This document shows, one piece after another, positions 1 through 12,270 of a stretch of 64,000 nucleotides of DNA (position 1 is the stretch's first letter; every line of letters starts with the position of its first letter). Both the position numbers and the translations under genes were made by a program. Origin of the DNA: Cyclina sinensis (lineage: Eukaryota > Mollusca > Bivalvia > Venerida > Veneridae); assembly GCA_012932295.1 (NCBI GenBank), contig JAAONU010000014.1, forward strand, positions 34,751,977 to 34,815,976, in the 5' to 3' direction. The notes beneath the pieces were generated by a model. It had not been told where the DNA came from and made no database searches. It worked only from the letters and a program-made list of their open reading frames with translations.

Positions 1-302
1 TTTTCTTACACTTTCTCAGCTTTCTCTTCGGCATATTCCTATATAGTTTGATAGATAAATAAATAAATAAATAAAAAAAAATTACAACATTATAAATGAC
101 TTTTTACTAAAAAGCAATGATAAATTAAACCGATTTTCCACGGACAAATATGAATTGTTTAAAAGATTTGTATTGGGCAACAATGTGCTAAGTATGTCAA
201 GTTTTCGTAAGAAAATCTATCACCAATGACAAGCCTACAGTCAAACACATGGCAACATATCTCGATCAAAAAAGGTAAAAAACAATGTTTTATAAAAAGG
301 GC
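1..302. other. AT-rich sequence, nothing recognised
   Basis: Apart from a short (AAAT)n run near position 60, I see no coding or repeat structure here. It precedes a block that recurs at 7.3 kb. Confidence 0.5.
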
Positions 303-722
303 CAAAATCGATTATGACCTACATTTGTAACAAATGAAATTGTTAGATACAAAATCTTCAGCTGAAGACAGAAGTTTGCTGTTGGGTAAAAGTGTTCTTT
401 TTATGAAATTTTAGGGCGGAATTGTATTTGTAATTGTTAGTTTTATTTCCTCTGAAAATAACGCAATAATTATAACATTGATACAGCCGTAAATTAAATA
501 TCAATATGTTCAAACCATGAATAATTACAATAATTTGAATAAATATATGAAAAATATGACTAAATGTTTAATTTATTTACTGAAAATGGTATTGACACTT
601 TTAGCATTAAACTGATTTTTTGTTCATAGTTTATTTAAACTGTCAAGAAAATCTGATTACTACAGGCGTTCAATATTTGCCATACACTTATGAGGCATAA
701 TCAACGCCGATCATCTTTTTTG
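303..722 (+). repeat. Duplicated non-coding block, copy 1
   Basis: This ~420-bp block aligns over its whole length with 7,345-7,748 in the same orientation. Shared words include 'gacctacatttgtaac', 'gatacaaaatcttcagc', 'atgaaattttaggg' and 'aatatgactaaat', with scattered differences. No reading frame is conserved between copies. Copy 2 lies ~0.9 kb upstream of a signal-peptide exon, so this may be part of a local tandem duplication; it could also be an uncharacterised interspersed repeat. Confidence 0.75.
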
Positions 723-1150
723 GAATGATATTTGTTTTTGGTTTCCTTATTTGCAAAGGTTTGTTTTGTATTTACAAGATGGTTGTTAAATTATATTTCC
801 ACGCCAAAATCATACGACATAATACTGTATTAACTGGATTAATTATATGTGTTATAATACTAACAAAAATTGCACACTCTAAGGGTACAATAATAAAAAC
901 AGTAAGTAAAGTGGGGCCGTAACTAAGTTAGAAGAACGTGTAACCCACACTTATGCCATTTACTTGAAATATATTAACCATTACATCAGTGTAATACTAT
1001 GTAAATTTGTAAAAAAAGAAGAAAAAATGAGCAATTAAATCTGATAAACCTAAACCTGAAGTTTAGTCGAACGTTTACACCCTGATACCTGTCACTTGTT
1101 TTGGAAAGCCATTAAAACGCTGCACATTACTTCCTGTTAAATCTGGCTGA
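723..1150. other. Gene-free stretch with one short ORF
   Basis: A 65-codon ATG ORF at 725-922 begins with a hydrophobic run (MIFVFGFLICKG) and sits at the edge of the duplicated block. The corresponding stretch beyond copy 2 at 7.75 kb has diverged and does not preserve it. I treat it as chance. Confidence 0.4.
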
Positions 1151-1370
1151 CACCCTCAAGAACCGCACCTGCCCAAGAAATAAACCCCGTGTGCATCAGT
1201 GCTATATACCGAGCACGTTTAAATATCCAGGGAATAATTCGCAAAGACTCTGGTTTCTTCTGTGCCTCTTACTCGTTGGCCTGTGAGACAGTGTTCGGGA
1301 AATTGATTAGACAAACAGAAAACTATTCTCTTCTGAATTGTTACAAGGACATATGCCATACGAAAATCAC
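1150..1370. repeat. Possible SINE-core fragment
   Basis: The stretch 'gtgctatataccgagcacg' followed by 'gactctggtttcttctgtgcctctta' resembles core or tail segments of bivalve interspersed SINE-like repeats, and the SINE at 45.5 kb has a loosely similar 'cagtgctttacgtgagca' word. There is no tRNA head. It directly abuts the broken end of the Tc1 fragment. The assignment rests on pattern memory only. Confidence 0.3.
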
Positions 1371-1374
1371 TCCG

Positions 1375-2103
1375 CTATGTGTCGGTGATCCTTGCCCTGT
1401 GAGGCCGGGCGTTGTCGTTCATTAAAATGAACTCAGAGCCTATAGCACCAGCGTACGGACGCACGTACACATCTAAGATCTTATTGACGTATCGTACAGC
1501 CGTCAATGTGCCGTTTTGAACAATGTGCAGATCCGTTCTTCCCTGCATGCTAATGCCCGCCCACATCATGACCGAGCCACCGCCATGACGGTCATGGGTA
1601 GCAACACATACGGGTGCCAACCGCTCATTGGCGGATCTCCATACCCGCACTCGCCTATCAGTGAAGTCCACACAAAATCTAGACTCGTCAGTGAACAGCA
1701 CTGGGGTCCAGTCATGCAGCGTCCATCTGGCGTGATCGCGGGCCCATTGAAGACGTGCCTGGATGTGGTTTCGCGTCAATGGGATTCGGATTGCTGGCCT
1801 TCTAGTCCTCATGCCAGCTGTATGAAGACGGTTCCTGATGGTTTGAGTGGAAAGTCTTACACCAGTGGCATTCTGAAAGTCATTTTGGAGGACAGTAGCG
1901 GTAACAAAGCGCTGACGTCGTGCTTGAACGACAATAAACCGGTCCTCACGCTGAGTTGTGGACCTCTGACGCCCTCCGCTATGCCTATGCGTCACATGCC
2001 CGTAAGTTTGATACCGTCACCACATCCTGGCAACGGTGCTCTGGGACACCCTAAGGACACCTGCCACGTGCCGTTGGGAACGCCCAGCCTCAAGCATCCC
2101 TAA
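1375..2103 (-). pseudogene. Tc1-like (Tc1/mariner) transposase fragment, truncated
   Basis: On the minus strand this encodes most of a Tc1-type DDE transposase. It starts in the N-terminal helix-turn-helix region (GMLEAGRSQRHVAGVLRVSQ at about 2,090-2,030), continues through THRHSGGRQRST, and reaches the catalytic core with the first Asp in FTDESRFC and the second Asp in MNDNARPHRA. The frame stops at TAG 1,375-1,377 just after ITDT, so the third catalytic residue (the E of DD34E, normally within LNPIEH) is missing, and sequence beyond that point is unrelated. An in-frame TGA at 2,017-2,019 (after VARMW) separates the DNA-binding part from the rest. A 206-codon frame beginning at a GTG at 1,995 is therefore only a remnant. 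No terminal inverted repeats are visible. This copy is inactive. Confidence 0.95.
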
Positions 2104-2133
2104 CCACCCCCCTATTCATTCATCTCCTCATCG

Positions 2134-2346
2134 TCAATACGCCGTCTTTGCCATAGATTTGTCATGGCCAGTGCTAGGTTCGATATAAACGTTACCAAGC
2201 ACAAGCGAAGTCGGATAAAACGGATGTGTACATGAAGGTACATACCCGCGGTGCACCACTTTTTCTAGGGGTATCGCTTTTCCTGTGCATCTCGAGCCAT
2301 GTACAGGTAAACAATCAAAATCTGCTGGACAGGTCGGCTTTGCCAT
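2134..2346 (-). other. Cys-containing 70-codon ORF of unknown status
   Basis: An ATG-started minus-strand frame with six cysteines, three clustered in its first third (motifs CPADFDC and GSRCTG). It is more GC-rich than its surroundings and lies just beyond the N-terminal side of the Tc1 fragment. It does not continue the transposase frame and I do not recognise a family. It could be a host exon or repeat-derived. I could not define convincing splice sites. Confidence 0.15.
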
Positions 2347-2349
2347 ATG

Positions 2350-4390
2350 AATAAACTACATGTATGAGAAAAAATCAGTTATCTTGAGGTTATCACTAAA
2401 AAGATATTTAAGAAATAAAAAGTGATCCTTATCAACTTTTGAGTAGTATACATTGTTGTATGATCAAATACATGTTTAGTTTAAAAAATGCTTTCGAAAT
2501 CTCATTGATTGTATAAAAGGAATGAGTTACAGTAAGAAAACTTAAGTCATGAAAAAACAACAACAACAACAACAACAACAACAAAATAATGTATAGGAAA
2601 TCAGATTTCCTCTGGGTCGCATGACCAACTACTGAATTTGTTACTTCTTATAAATAGCATTTTTCGGCAGGGCGAGACAATAAGGTATTTAGAAATTGAA
2701 TACAAGCATCCTTCACTTTATATATTAGCAACATTTTCATATTAATTAATCATTTAAATAAATTAGTTTGGATTAAATTTTCTCTAGTTGATTAGTTTTT
2801 GCTATAGGAAAATCAATTATGTAAAAAAGGGCGAAACGGAAACATTTGAACTGACATTATACAATGATGAAATGCGTTTTGATGCCAGCAACAATTGCCA
2901 ACCTATCTCTTTCTCCTTTTTACTATTTAAAGACATTCGTAAATAGCAGAAAAGGTGTATAAATGGGAACAGCAACCCTATAAATTAGAGGCTGACAGAG
3001 GCTGTCCACAACTAGAGTATGAGTGACAGTGTGATTGAAACCGCGCGTGTAAATTTGAGATAATGCTGAATCTGTGACAAGGTTGCCTCATCGATATGAG
3101 ATAAACATAAACCGTTCTTAGATGGTTCTCATTAGAGTTAGAAGACACCTCCATTCAATGGCACCACTGAAAGTCCGCTAGTTTCCCACTTCCCTTGGAA
3201 AAATAACAAGATTTGTCAAAAACAGAAGCAGTTTTAGTAAGGTTTTATGAGCCTCTCTTAAAGTCCATCGAATTATCGTCAACATTTCAAGTCAAAACAA
3301 TTATGGAGGATTACAGTTTGAACAATTATTCGTATAAACTCTTCAAGAAATTGGCACAAAAACGAACAATAAACTCTGTAAACAGACAACAAGTTAGAGG
3401 TATAGTTCTTGTGTTGTGGACTTTTCCTTAAGAACCCTCTATCCGTCTAATATGAAATTTGAATTCGAAACAATTCTTTTGACAGAACAAGTTACGCACA
3501 TAATTTTTAACAGTTTAGATAATATTATTGAAATTTATTTCCTCAAAATTTTATGAAACAAATTGATTTAGATATATGCTTAGGTATCTTTTTTTAGCAA
3601 TTCTTTATGTGAAACCAGACATAGTTTACTCGAAGTAGGTTCATAGAAGTGTAATTGGTCTATGCATATCAAATGGATACCTTTAATAATTATTATGAAT
3701 GGTTAACGTGTATCAGTCAGAAGGAATGATGATGCTGGTAAGGAAAGCAACAAAGAATATCGACGTATCGCACAATGCACAAGTTTAATAGAGGAGGTGT
3801 TAAGCTGCTGATCTTTAATTGATTCTTATTACTATTGTACAAAAATGTTTCGTCGAATTTATATTCTCAGCGACTAGATCAAAATTACTAATAGCATACT
3901 AAATTCCTACGCGTCTTCTTAGGCAAAATAGCAGCGGTGAGAGTTCATCTATAATAAATTATTCACAGAAAACGAACTAAACTTAATAGGTCTATCAGTT
4001 GGTCCTCGTAAAATATGCAGATCTCACAGGGAACTTTAATCAATCTTTTTGTACTATGCAATAAAGTAAAAGTTGTTCTAGATAAAAATAAGGTCAATAG
4101 TCAGCAGGACTTTGGATGTAACTAAATTACTGTTTTTATGGAAATTACCGAAAATGATTTGCTATTTAGCCTTAATGAGACCTAAATTGAATATAGCTAA
4201 CTCGATTACCTTATTAGTTTAAATGTGGTTCAATTGGAAATAAGGAACAAATATAAGTTCAATCGTGCACAATGTAAACTAGAATAACAAATACATTGTA
4301 AATGAAGCAAAAGATCAGTTTTGTAGCTACGCTTATATAAAAGAAAACAAATCAGATAATTTCTGAATTTGAAAACAAATTTTGTATTTG
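2350..4390. other. Gene-free stretch
   Basis: It contains an (AAC)n microsatellite at about 2,556-2,584 and otherwise AT-rich sequence without recognisable coding similarity. A 72-codon ORF at 3,213-3,431 has no coding signature that I can see. Confidence 0.5.
2556..2584 (+). repeat. (AAC)n microsatellite
   Basis: About nine consecutive CAA/AAC triplets are read directly in the sequence. Confidence 0.9.
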
Positions 4391-4397
4391 AAAAATG

Positions 4398-6345
4398 TAG
4401 GGCCGGGAACGAATAAGGAATTTGATGTTCGAATATTCGTTTTCCATGTTCGAATATATTCCAATATTCGTTTTTACAAAATTTGTTCCAATATTTCTCT
4501 TTTACGTAGTATCCGTAATTGATTAGGTCGAATACTATACTACTTTAATATGCTGAAAAATCGACGATCAAGAAGACCTTTATAACTATGTCAAAGTTTT
4601 TTGTTTTATTGATTGTAAATCGATATATATGTTTATATTCTTACTTTTGAAATAAATTCATAATTTGATCGTCAGTTTATCCGGCTGCTGATCATTTGTC
4701 TTATTAACGGGAGGTAACTCACGTGACTTGACTGACAGTAATATGAATCATCGTAGGCTGAATATTTGTTTATGTTCCCCTCCTTTTGCAGTCTTTTCAG
4801 TTTTTAGTCCCCTACCAGTTTAACCGGAGGGGACTATAGGTTCACCCTCCTTCCGTCAGTCCGTCCGTCGTCCGTCCGCAAAAACTGGATCCCGAGATAA
4901 CGCATAAAGTACTGAAAATATTTTTATGGAACTTGATATATGGATAGATGGCTGTATGAAGATTATACACATTCTTTTTTTTCTTCCTATGTTGAAAAAT
5001 CTGGTTGTTATGGCAACAAATAGACTTAAAATATGGCAAATATAGCAGTATTTGTGATAACTCAAAAAGTACTCCAATATTTTTATGAAACTTGAAATAT
5101 GGATAAATGGCAGTATAGAGAATACCTCATTTTTTATGAACCTAAAGGAGGAACTGTCCGTCCGTTTATCAGTGATTTCCTCCGAAAACTTTACCATTGG
5201 CCATATTTTCCTTACTACTGAATGGAATTACTTCAAACTTGGCCACAACAATAACTTGGACAAGACCATTCCAATGAAGTACATTTCTGTGACCTTGACC
5301 TCTGAATGGCCTTGACCTTTAAAGTTTCCTTGTCCAGAAACTGTAAGTTTGGCCATAATTTCCTTATTTCTGAACAGAATTACTTCAAACTTGGTCGCAA
5401 CCACCCCTTCGATAAGACCTTTTCAACAACATATATTTCTGTGACCTTAACCTCTAAATGACCTTGACCTATGACGTTTTCTTCTTTGATGACACTTTGT
5501 ACATGGATAGAGGATCATATGGAGATTATGCAATGTCTCAGACAAATTCTTTAGTCAGTTTCCACATATGGGTTGGAGTTAGGGAGATGGACATTGCACC
5601 GGTAGGGGACTGTTGCTTTGTCTCTGACAAGCTCTTAGTTATCATTTGTTCCTGGGTCACACCAGTACTTGATTACAGTAATCATTAACGTGCATTGTTG
5701 CACAAAACTCTTTTCCGGACAGTAATAATCCTTTAGACTTATCAATAGAACGTGAAAAGTAATTCCAAACACGTGGCGGCATTGAGATATATTGACTTTT
5801 GATTTTTGCAACAGAGTGAGAAAGGTACGTCCAAAATCATCCCTTTAAAAAAAATCTGAAAACAATGTTTGCAAAAAGTTATTGGTTCCGAGTAGAGCTT
5901 TAAATTTCCATTGGGTGAAAGAGTTAATTTTAGAGTGATGAATATCGATTGGTCGATTGTTCTAGCATGATTAATACGTGCCGATTTATTCTTCCTCACA
6001 AAAATTAAGACAATTATCGATTGATCGGAAAGATTAAAGCACAGAAAACAATAAAGTAAGATAATTAAAGTCGGAAAAATTTACATTATAAACTGTTAAA
6101 CAGGAAAATTAACTATACCCTATACTTTTCACAGTTAATTGGCGATAATCGTTGACACGCGTTATACAAACATATGGACACCTGGTCAAGTGAAGGTCAA
6201 GAGTTTAATTTACGATCTTTGAAATTTGAAAGTAAAAATAATGAAAAAAATCAAAACATTTCTTTTTTCCGAATATTTGTATTCGTTTTTCAATGTTCGA
6301 ATATTCGGTCGTGTTTCGAATATTCGAATATAATTCCCGGCCCTA
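4398..6345. mobile_element. Non-autonomous hAT-like DNA transposon
   Basis: The ends are inverted: 'tagggccgggaa' at the left and 'ttcccggccCTA' at the right, each followed inward by repeated 'gaatattcg' words, a pattern seen in hAT-family termini. The flanking 8-mers are gaaaaatg (4,390-4,397) and gaaaaacg (6,346-6,353), identical at 7 of 8 positions, which fits the 8-bp target duplication of the hAT superfamily. The ~1.95-kb interior holds no transposase reading frame, so mobility would have needed a transposase in trans. A second repeat element is nested at 4,806-5,611. A related right end lies at 16.8-17.0 kb. Confidence 0.85.
4806..5611 (+). mobile_element. Pearl-type bivalve repeat element nested in hAT
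   Basis: The outer ends are inverted 11-mers: agtcccctacc (4,806-4,816) and ggtaggggact (5,601-5,611). Inside the left end is a (TCCG)n/(GTCC)n microsatellite (about 4,855-4,880), followed by imperfect tandem monomers of ~150-160 bp; for example 'tttatggaacttgatatatgg' recurs as a near copy 162 bp later, and a 'ccatattttccttact' unit recurs ~150 bp on. This layout (short terminal repeats, microsatellite, ~150-bp monomers, no ORF) matches the bivalve Pearl-type family. An element at 59.9-60.7 kb has the identical 'accggtaggggact' end. Confidence 0.75.
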
Positions 6346-6353
6346 GAAAAACG

Positions 6354-6956
6354 TCACTGCATTTGTCTAAAATAAGTTTGCAAATACACTTAAAAGAATA
6401 TAAATTTGACGAAACTTTTTGTTTCGATTGACTATTTAAACATTGCTCACTTTTTAACTGACATTTCAAGTATATAACCATACATATCTATAAAATTCTG
6501 ATATTTATGATTGCATATTTGAAATTGTTAGATTTTACAAGAACAAATACGTCACTATAATGATACGGTCAGCATCAATTCTTTGTTGTTACAACTTTAA
6601 AAATAGCATATTGATAGTGCTTTCAACCATAGTTTAAAGGAAAGAACATTTTTTTTGAGACTGAAAATATATGTGAAAAATATCACCCTCACAAAAATTT
6701 GAATTCTGTAGCATACCAGATCAGACCGCAGACCGGGACAGTTTCTGTCTGACTTCTGGCAATCCTTTGTCTCATTAAATGACATGAACAAAAATAGTTC
6801 CATTAAATATATATATTCCAAATGATCAGTCAAGTTTTCTTTTGAAACGACATGACAGCCCAAATTACGTCGGCAAATAGGGCAGATATGAAGTTATGCC
6901 TTTAAATAATTATAACTTGTAATGAGAATGATCTATACAATATTTTAAAATATTAA
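6354..6956. other. Gene-free stretch
   Basis: AT-rich sequence between the hAT element and a SINE remnant. Short ORFs on both strands look random. Confidence 0.5.
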
Positions 6957-7150
6957 GGGCCGGCTAAACTTTCCGTGAAAATTGATCTCGGACAGTGCGT
7001 CAAAAGATCTTTGATTCAATTTAGAAAGCAGATAGTCGCTTGCGGAAAGATTGGTTATTTAACTGGATGGACACCCAACCGCCGGGATTGACCGTCGGGA
7101 TATGACCAAAAAGAGGTTAAAACTGGCATAGAACCCAAATAATTCGAACA
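6957..7150 (+). repeat. SINE remnant lacking most of its tRNA head
   Basis: From 'ggacagtgcgtc' through 'gcagatagtcgcttgcgg' to 'gggatatgaccaaaaagaggttaaaactggc', this matches the body of the tRNA-derived SINE at 46,941-47,220 in the same order. Only 'ggccggctaa' remains of the head, so the Pol III promoter is lost. It is a degenerate copy. Confidence 0.7.
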
Positions 7151-7344
7151 AAGAAATAAAAAGAATTACTTGGGGACTTTCGTGAGATTATGACTTTTTT
7201 CATTTTTTTTCTGACGACATATACAGTTTTATAAATTATATTAATTTACAAACATGTTACGGTGACGGTTATTATTTCAACCTTTCAACCTGAAGGAAGA
7301 ACATAAGGGACAGTAGTAACTTTCTTTTTCAGCGTAGCTGTATT

Positions 7345-7748
7345 AAAATCAATTTTGACCTACATTTGTAACGAATGAAATTGTCAGATACAAAATCTTC
7401 AGCGGAAGTAGGACGTTTTCTATTGGTTAAAAGTGTTGCTGTTATGAAATTTTAGGGTACAATATGCAACTGTTAGTTTAAATGCGTCTAAAAATATTGC
7501 AATAATAATAACATTAATACTGCCGTAAATTATATATATAAAATCGTTTTAACAAAATTATACTATATGGAATGAATATATAATAAATATGACTAAATAT
7601 TTTATTTATTTCATTGAAAATGAAATTGACACTTTCACGGTTTTCTTTATTGCCTAAACTGTTATGGAAATAAGACATTCGATTACTATGCACTGTCAAT
7701 ATTTGCAAACGTCCAAAAACTGTAGCCTTATGGAGCATTAATTTTGTA
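7345..7748 (+). repeat. Duplicated non-coding block, copy 2
   Basis: Diverged copy of 303-722 in the same orientation ('gacctacatttgtaacgaatg', 'tacaaaatcttcagcggaag'). It lies ~0.9 kb upstream of the first channel exon. Confidence 0.75.
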
Positions 7749-7749
7749 C

Positions 7750-8520
7750 TGTTTCTACACCAATTATCTTTTTATTAAGATATTTCTTGTTTAAATTTCA
7801 ATCATAATTACATTATCAATACCATGGACAGTGTAGGTCAAGCATTTGATCAAACACTAACTGAACCTTGTAATGAAAAATATACTTAACGCGCCCCTTT
7901 CGTCACATATTTCGAAACGATTGAAAATGTGTTTAATTCGCAACGCGAAATAAGAAGTTCATTTAATAGTTCCATGAACGCAAAGGTGCAAGTTTTGTCA
8001 TCGTTACAATAACATACCACATAAATCGTGCCAAAAGTATTATAGGAAAATGTAGTGTTCTCAGTATGAATATAAAATGTCTGCAGTACGAGAATAAAAG
8101 AGACTTAAGGAAGAAACTATCAGGCAAGAATTGTCATCGGCAGAAAAACCATGAGCCAGGCATGTGTATTTATACTGATATTTGATCAGTCTAGCACAGA
8201 GGATTAGTCTACTCTGACGACATCATTCACAAAGTTCAGAAGGTATACATAGATAAAACTGTTTCTGCATCAGGGAAACATTGATTTTCCTAACACTATT
8301 TTCAAATGCAAAGTGCTCAATGAATATTTGAGAATTTAAAATGTGAAAGGCTGAGCAGCGCTTATTTTCAAACTCGGGAGCAGATGCTAGTATTGAATTA
8401 TAACCAAAGTACGCGTTAGATGTGAAAATATAGGCGTCAATTCGACGTAGCTACATTTTCTTTCCTGGCACAGCAACTAGCAGGACGTTAACTGCAGAGA
8501 AAGCAACAACCTTTAAGAAC
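7750..8520. other. Upstream region of channel exon 1a
   Basis: Presumed promoter and 5' UTR territory. No TATA box at a convincing distance was recognised. The last ~100 bp ('gtgttatcgtgaagtacgag') aligns with the region upstream of the duplicate exon at 16.67 kb. Confidence 0.35.
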
Positions 8521-8609
8521 AAATGGCCACAAATATTGGATTGAATTAAACACTGGAAAACATACTTAGCCTAGATCTTGTTTCAAAGTGTTATCGTGAA
8601 GTACGAGAG

Positions 8610-8686
8610 ATGGAATTAACAACACAACTTGCACTTTGCCTCATAATATTTCTTGGAAATATTAAACAAAACTTTGGACAGAAAAG
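8610..8686 (+). CDS. Cys-loop ligand-gated ion channel, exon 1a (signal peptide)
   Basis: The ATG at 8,610 opens a 25-codon exon. Its peptide has a hydrophobic core (LALCLIIFLG) followed by a polar tail (KQNFGQK), the layout of a secretory signal peptide. The exon ends AAA AG before a good donor (AG|gtaggt), leaving two bases of the next codon. Joined to the exon at 29,411 it reads on in frame as ...GQK-R-QDFIQALLLDYDSRIPPNFEK, the N-terminal start of a GABA/glycine-receptor-like channel. The product would be a pentameric, probably anion-selective, plasma-membrane channel subunit. The pairing is inferred from splice phase and family architecture, with a 20.7-kb intron. A paralogous exon lies at 16,670. 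The ATG was chosen because it begins the hydrophobic segment and aligns with the ATG of the copy. Confidence 0.65.
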
Positions 8687-8689
8687 GTA

Positions 8690-10720
8690 GGTGGAATAAA
8701 AAGTGTGTTCATTGATTTTGAAATTGTTTTTAAAAAACTTGCCAGTCGTCCCATCAATTAATTTCTATAATTTAGTTTGCTATTTAAATATATCTTGTTT
8801 TCTTTAGATAAAGCATCACATTGAAATTGTGAACAACGCCGATCTGTTTTTTTGGAAAAGTGTAAAAATAAAATAAAATCAACAACTTAACATAAATCTT
8901 ATAAAAGTGAAAGATCTCATAAAAATAGTGACGACTTATTAATTGTACTGATTGCATATTTGCAACCATCATTCTTTATTGAAACAACAGCTTAAAGCAT
9001 TTAACTCGCTCGAGCTATTTTGCGTGTGAACTTTTAAGTGAAAGAATAAAGTTCAGAATTTGTGACAAATGAGAAATAGCAAATGATAAATCCATATATT
9101 TTATTCTTTTCTTGAAGGTGAAAACTTTCCTTACTTTTTTTTCATTACTTCATTTTTTAACGTTTGCATGTATTTGGCAATGGGTAGTTCTTTGTAGTAC
9201 GTGAAACATGAAGCAACACATTTGATTTGATTATCTCGGTGAAGAGAGCACTGACAGTCCTTTAATTAAGACTGATTCTTATTTAATCAGATTTTGGAAC
9301 CATGGGACCTTCATTTGTGTTCATAAGATTGTTAGATTAAATTTGTAACATCGCTTTTTAGTCGTGCTCAGAAACCAGTTCGTTAGTTGACCAGTCAGAC
9401 AAAACGGATCAGTACAAATAACACTTTCAGGTTAAATTAAAGACACGCTCAGAAATCTCTGCTCTGCTCATCTGGTTCCCTGATTATCAAGAACTACTTC
9501 GTATTTAATTTAAAAATTTATTCTTATTTAATATATGAACTTTCTCCCTTTAAATGACTTAAAATGATACATTGTCTGCCTAATGCGCGCTGTTTGATTT
9601 ACAGTTACACCTCACCTTGAAAAAAGAACTGAACTAGACATGAAGACAATTCTCTTAAGACATATTTACTTTTATACCTACTTTTGGGCTTGTATCTCGG
9701 CTATCAGAAAATGCAATCACAATGATTGTTCCTTTCAGTGGGATGGCTTATATTAAGAGCTGCCTCTCTGGGATTTGATTACAAGATATTAAGTCTTCTT
9801 TGTTATATCATGATAAACGAAGGTCTGACACTATGGGATATTAGTATGATATCATAATAATTTCTTTCGAGATGTAATAAAAAAGCCATACATCGGGAAA
9901 TGATAAAACAGTAAAAATAAGTATAAACGATTTTCAACAGATAAATCAAACAGGTTTTATGAAAGGAACATGTTCTAAGATAATCTTTAACCTTGTACAA
10001 ATAACAATTACGAAAGTGATGTAAATTCTAAGAAAATATTGTGAAATTTATAAATTACTATTAATTAATTGATTATCTGGTTTTCCATCCATATTGTGTA
10101 ATTAAGTTTTCTGTCATTTTATTCGCCTTGCTATTCCAAACCAATTTATCTTATTACATTTAATGGCCTTGTGCGAATTGTAGCCGTTCTTTGTTTTCTC
10201 ATGCTACGAAGGATTACATTCGCCTGTTAGGACTTCGTCCTCTTTTTCCTGTTTTTATTTCACGAAAGAAGTTAAGGTGCAAGAGAAAAATGTCTTTTAT
10301 ACAGCTTAACTGAAGAATTTGCTTCTGCACGATTTTATAAAATGCCTGCTTTGGCCGGTTAAATATTTGATATGGTATTTTAGAAGTCAGTTTCGTGTAA
10401 AACATGCTATATCAATGTATGTTTTTCTGATTCTGATTTCATTTTACTGTTCCGTGGCATCTATTTTTCTTATATAAACTGATCTTATTCATTTTGTTAT
10501 ATTTCATATAACATCTTGTATTTATCTGAAGCTATACAGAGTTAAACAAGTTGAAGACACTTTTGCAAGTCAAGACCAGTTCTTCAAAACAGTCAGAAAT
10601 TTTGATCTGTGTTGTTTTGATACTCGTTTGTGCGTTCCTTTAAAAGAAACAAAAAAATCTTAAAAAGATAAACAACATAGATACAACAACAACAAAAAAA
10701 GACCATGATGGATTAAGCAT
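8690..10720. other. Intron sequence, nothing recognised
   Basis: The first bases after exon 1a still align with those after exon 1b ('ttgaaattgtttttaaaaaac'). Beyond that it is AT-rich with only short random ORFs. Confidence 0.45.
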
Positions 10721-10724
10721 TAAA

Positions 10725-11180
10725 CAAGAGGGTCATGATGGCCATAAATCTACATGCAACATAGTACATTTGGTTCAAATTTCATGGACACAGCCTCAAA
10801 TACGGTTAGTAGGTCAGCAGTACAAAGTCAGTGTCAGATAAGGCCAAATTTGAAATATTCATGCAAAATTATAAATATAGTTAAAATGTCCATACTGTAG
10901 CTGCAAAAAAAAAAGAAAGTAGGTCAGTGGGTGAATTTCACCTAAGGTCAAAGTTGAAATCTGCATGCGCAATTTTAAGAATGATTTAAATTTTCATCCT
11001 GTACTGCAAAAATAAGAAAGCAGATCAGTAATTCAAGGCCAATGTCAGCTAAGCATACTGTATCTGAAAAAAACAGAGAAAGTAGGTCAGTAGGTCAAAG
11101 TCATATTGGCTAAGGCCAAAGTTAAAATTCATATTCAAAATAATAAGTATAGTTCAAATGTTTATAATGTATAAACCGAA
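10725..11180 (+). repeat. Degenerate bivalve interspersed repeat with ~105-bp units
   Basis: It starts with 'aacaagagggtcatgatggcc', a word typical of a common bivalve repeat. Imperfect units follow, marked by 'aagtaggtcagt' or variants at about 10,808, 10,917, 11,020 and 11,078. Short poly(A) runs lie between units. No coding frame is present. Confidence 0.7.
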
Positions 11181-11184
11181 ACAA

Positions 11185-12265
11185 AATTAACTTCTCCGAT
11201 AATAAAACTACATTTATTTAGCTTGAGTGAGAGAATTAGACTAATTCATTCGATGGATATCTTGTTTAAAATAACTTGATATATTTTAATGCAATAGTGA
11301 TCAAGGTTTTATGGAACATAACTCAGTATGTATTCCTATTGCGAAGTCGTTCCTTTTAATGTTCGGCATCAATGGTAATGGACTACTGTCAAGAATTAAT
11401 GTGACAGGTAAGATAAAGGACATGCATTTGACTTTCTTTAGAATGAGGTATTTAACAGATTAGACACGCTGGTGGTACAGCACAGCCATTACATTTGAAA
11501 AAGTTAGCATTTTAATTAATGCAATGTCGGTGTTGCTTTAAAACATAAAAGTGTTTCCCTGCATTTTCAAATATATTACAGGACTTTTTTTGCCAGCCTT
11601 TTTACAATATGAGCTGATATATGAGCACATAAACGTATAATTTTCCTGTATTGATACAATCTTTGAAAGCTGAATTGTATATTCAATGGTTAGTTTCATT
11701 TTGCATGACAGTTTTAGGCAGTTTATATGAAAATTAATTTTGCTACAATGCATACTTTTACAGTAACTAAAATACATGTAGTTCTTATGAAAATGGAGGA
11801 AGTTCAAATGAATTACAAACTAGACTGGTAGGACATTGTAATTTGAACTGTTTTTAAATGTTTATAACAATGCTGAGATTTTTTAAGATTAATTAAAAAC
11901 TATCAGTCAGTTTATTGCACTAACGTCTTGTAAACACAATAAAAAATCAAACTGGAATTGTACGCTAAGGACTATACACGGAGTGCTGATGTGTCAAGGA
12001 CGTTTCTGGGTCACGTTAACTTTTCACTTTTCAGAACATTCTTCTACAATTTATGTATTTTTCCTTCATTACCTAGGAAGAACTTAACAAATATTGGTAA
12101 TAATACTTGGCTTTTACCTTCAGATATTTGTAGTGCAATGCGTACAATCTATTACAAATTCAGGAAAGTTTTCTAAAACAACAAATCTTTAAATTTAATT
12201 CATAACTGTTACAAGCAAAATATCTTTGATAGGTATATCTTATTTTCAAACGCTTTCTTTGCTAG
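11185..12265. other. Intron sequence, nothing recognised
   Basis: AT-rich sequence with only short ORFs that lack coding character. Confidence 0.45.
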
Positions 12266-12270
12266 AATAT

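Noticed and set aside
1516..2103. 195-codon plus-strand ORF.
   Set aside because: It is the antisense shadow of the Tc1 transposase, which is clearly recognisable on the minus strand.
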